50,832 nt of DNA from assembly GCA_036260255.1 (NCBI GenBank), contig DATAAF010000042.1, forward strand, positions 1 to 50,832, read 5' to 3'. The notes under the pieces were generated by a model. The model ran no database searches. It saw only the letters and a program-made list of their open reading frames with translations, and was not told where the DNA came from. Source of the stretch: DASZJY01 sp036260255. GTDB taxonomy: Bacteria > Actinomycetota > Acidimicrobiia > Acidimicrobiales > AC-14. Shown piece after piece: positions 50,699 through 50,832 of this stretch. Made by a program: the position numbers and the translations under genes. Each line of letters begins with the position of its first letter. The first letter of the stretch is position 1.

Positions 50699-50832
50699 TT
50701 GCCGCACGCGCCGCTCTCCCGCCGACGCTTCCTCGCACTCGCCGGAGCCGGGTCCGCCGCCCTCACGCTGGCGTCCTGCGGCCGGAGCTCGCCGTCGCCC
50801 ATGGCGGCAACCGACCCGGCGGTCGGCGCGGC
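50699..50832 (+). CDS. Tat-type lipoprotein, N-terminus (runs off window)
   Basis: The first 44 codons of an exported protein. SRRRFLALAGAGSAALTLASC has a twin-arginine motif followed by a lipobox (LASC), so it is probably a folded protein exported by Tat and lipid-anchored. The catalytic or binding domain lies beyond the window. It is divergent from dnaE2 across 55 bp that include the SOS box. The start TTG is supported by TAGAGT 7 nt upstream. Confidence 0.6.
   Translation, partial: MPHAPLSRRRFLALAGAGSAALTLASCGRSSPSPMAATDPAVGA

Overview
The window comes from a very GC-rich (about 70% G+C) actinobacterial chromosome. A mycothiol S-conjugate amidase, an F420/PPOX-type flavin oxidoreductase, a DUF2905 protein, SthA-type transhydrogenase, and Thr/Pro-rich TTTT tails on surface proteins all fit Actinobacteria. 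My best guess is an Acidimicrobiia-like lineage, but this is inference and no rRNA marker is present. No rRNA, tRNA, CRISPR array, insertion sequence or prophage is visible. Coding is dense, and most long antisense reading frames are GC shadows.

Layout. 1-1.7 kb: two divergent GT4 glycosyltransferases (one cut by the window edge). 1.7-5.1 kb, minus: metallo-beta-lactamase-fold hydrolase, membrane protein, universal stress protein and an animal-type heme peroxidase with a clear sigma-70-like promoter. 5.3-9.2 kb: SthA-like flavoprotein, GDP-mannose 4,6-dehydratase and a secreted LVIVD-repeat protein. 9.4-16.6 kb, plus: VanW-domain protein, geranylgeranyl-reductase-family flavoprotein, duplicated-domain lipoprotein, DUF72 protein and a class A penicillin-binding protein. 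16.6-21.9 kb: TPM-like membrane protein, NTF2-like protein, alpha/beta hydrolase, Cas4/RecB-like nuclease, PAP2 phosphatase, two very small proteins and a thermonuclease lipoprotein.

21.9-24.5 kb, minus: four tightly packed genes (two small/large membrane proteins, a cupredoxin-like lipoprotein and another membrane protein), joined by two GTGA stop-start overlaps; this is the best candidate here for an uncharacterised system. 24.5-29.0 kb, plus: ChbG/YdjC deacetylase, a truncated ECF sigma factor remnant on the other strand, two overlapping ferritin-like genes, and a Kelch/RTX fusion protein ending at a strong bidirectional hairpin. 29.1-32.4 kb, minus: lipoprotein, GH25/DUF1906-like secreted protein, SCP2 protein and Mca. 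32.5-36.9 kb, plus: NadR-like kinase/CorA pair, a subtilase followed by a stand-alone I9-like inhibitor/propeptide gene, a frameshifted gene and an SRPBCC protein.

36.9-43.3 kb, minus: aldo/keto-reductase tail remnant, PPOX protein, a secreted N,N-dimethylformamidase-like protein, and the nitrogen operon amtB-glnB-glnD. 43.4-44.8 kb, plus: short leader ORF, SDR oxidoreductase and GNAT acetyltransferase. 44.8-50.6 kb, minus: DUF2905, hemerythrin, SEC-C protein, a small gene broken by three single-base deletions, a winged-helix-like protein and dnaE2 behind a perfect SOS (LexA) box. A Tat-type lipoprotein gene begins at the right edge, divergent from dnaE2.

Recurring themes: (i) a TANNNT -10 element lies only 6-8 nt before the start codon of many genes, which indicates leaderless transcription; (ii) TTGA/GTGA/ATGA stop-start overlaps are common; (iii) several genes carry single-base indels or non-canonical starts, so either sequencing error or gene decay must be considered.
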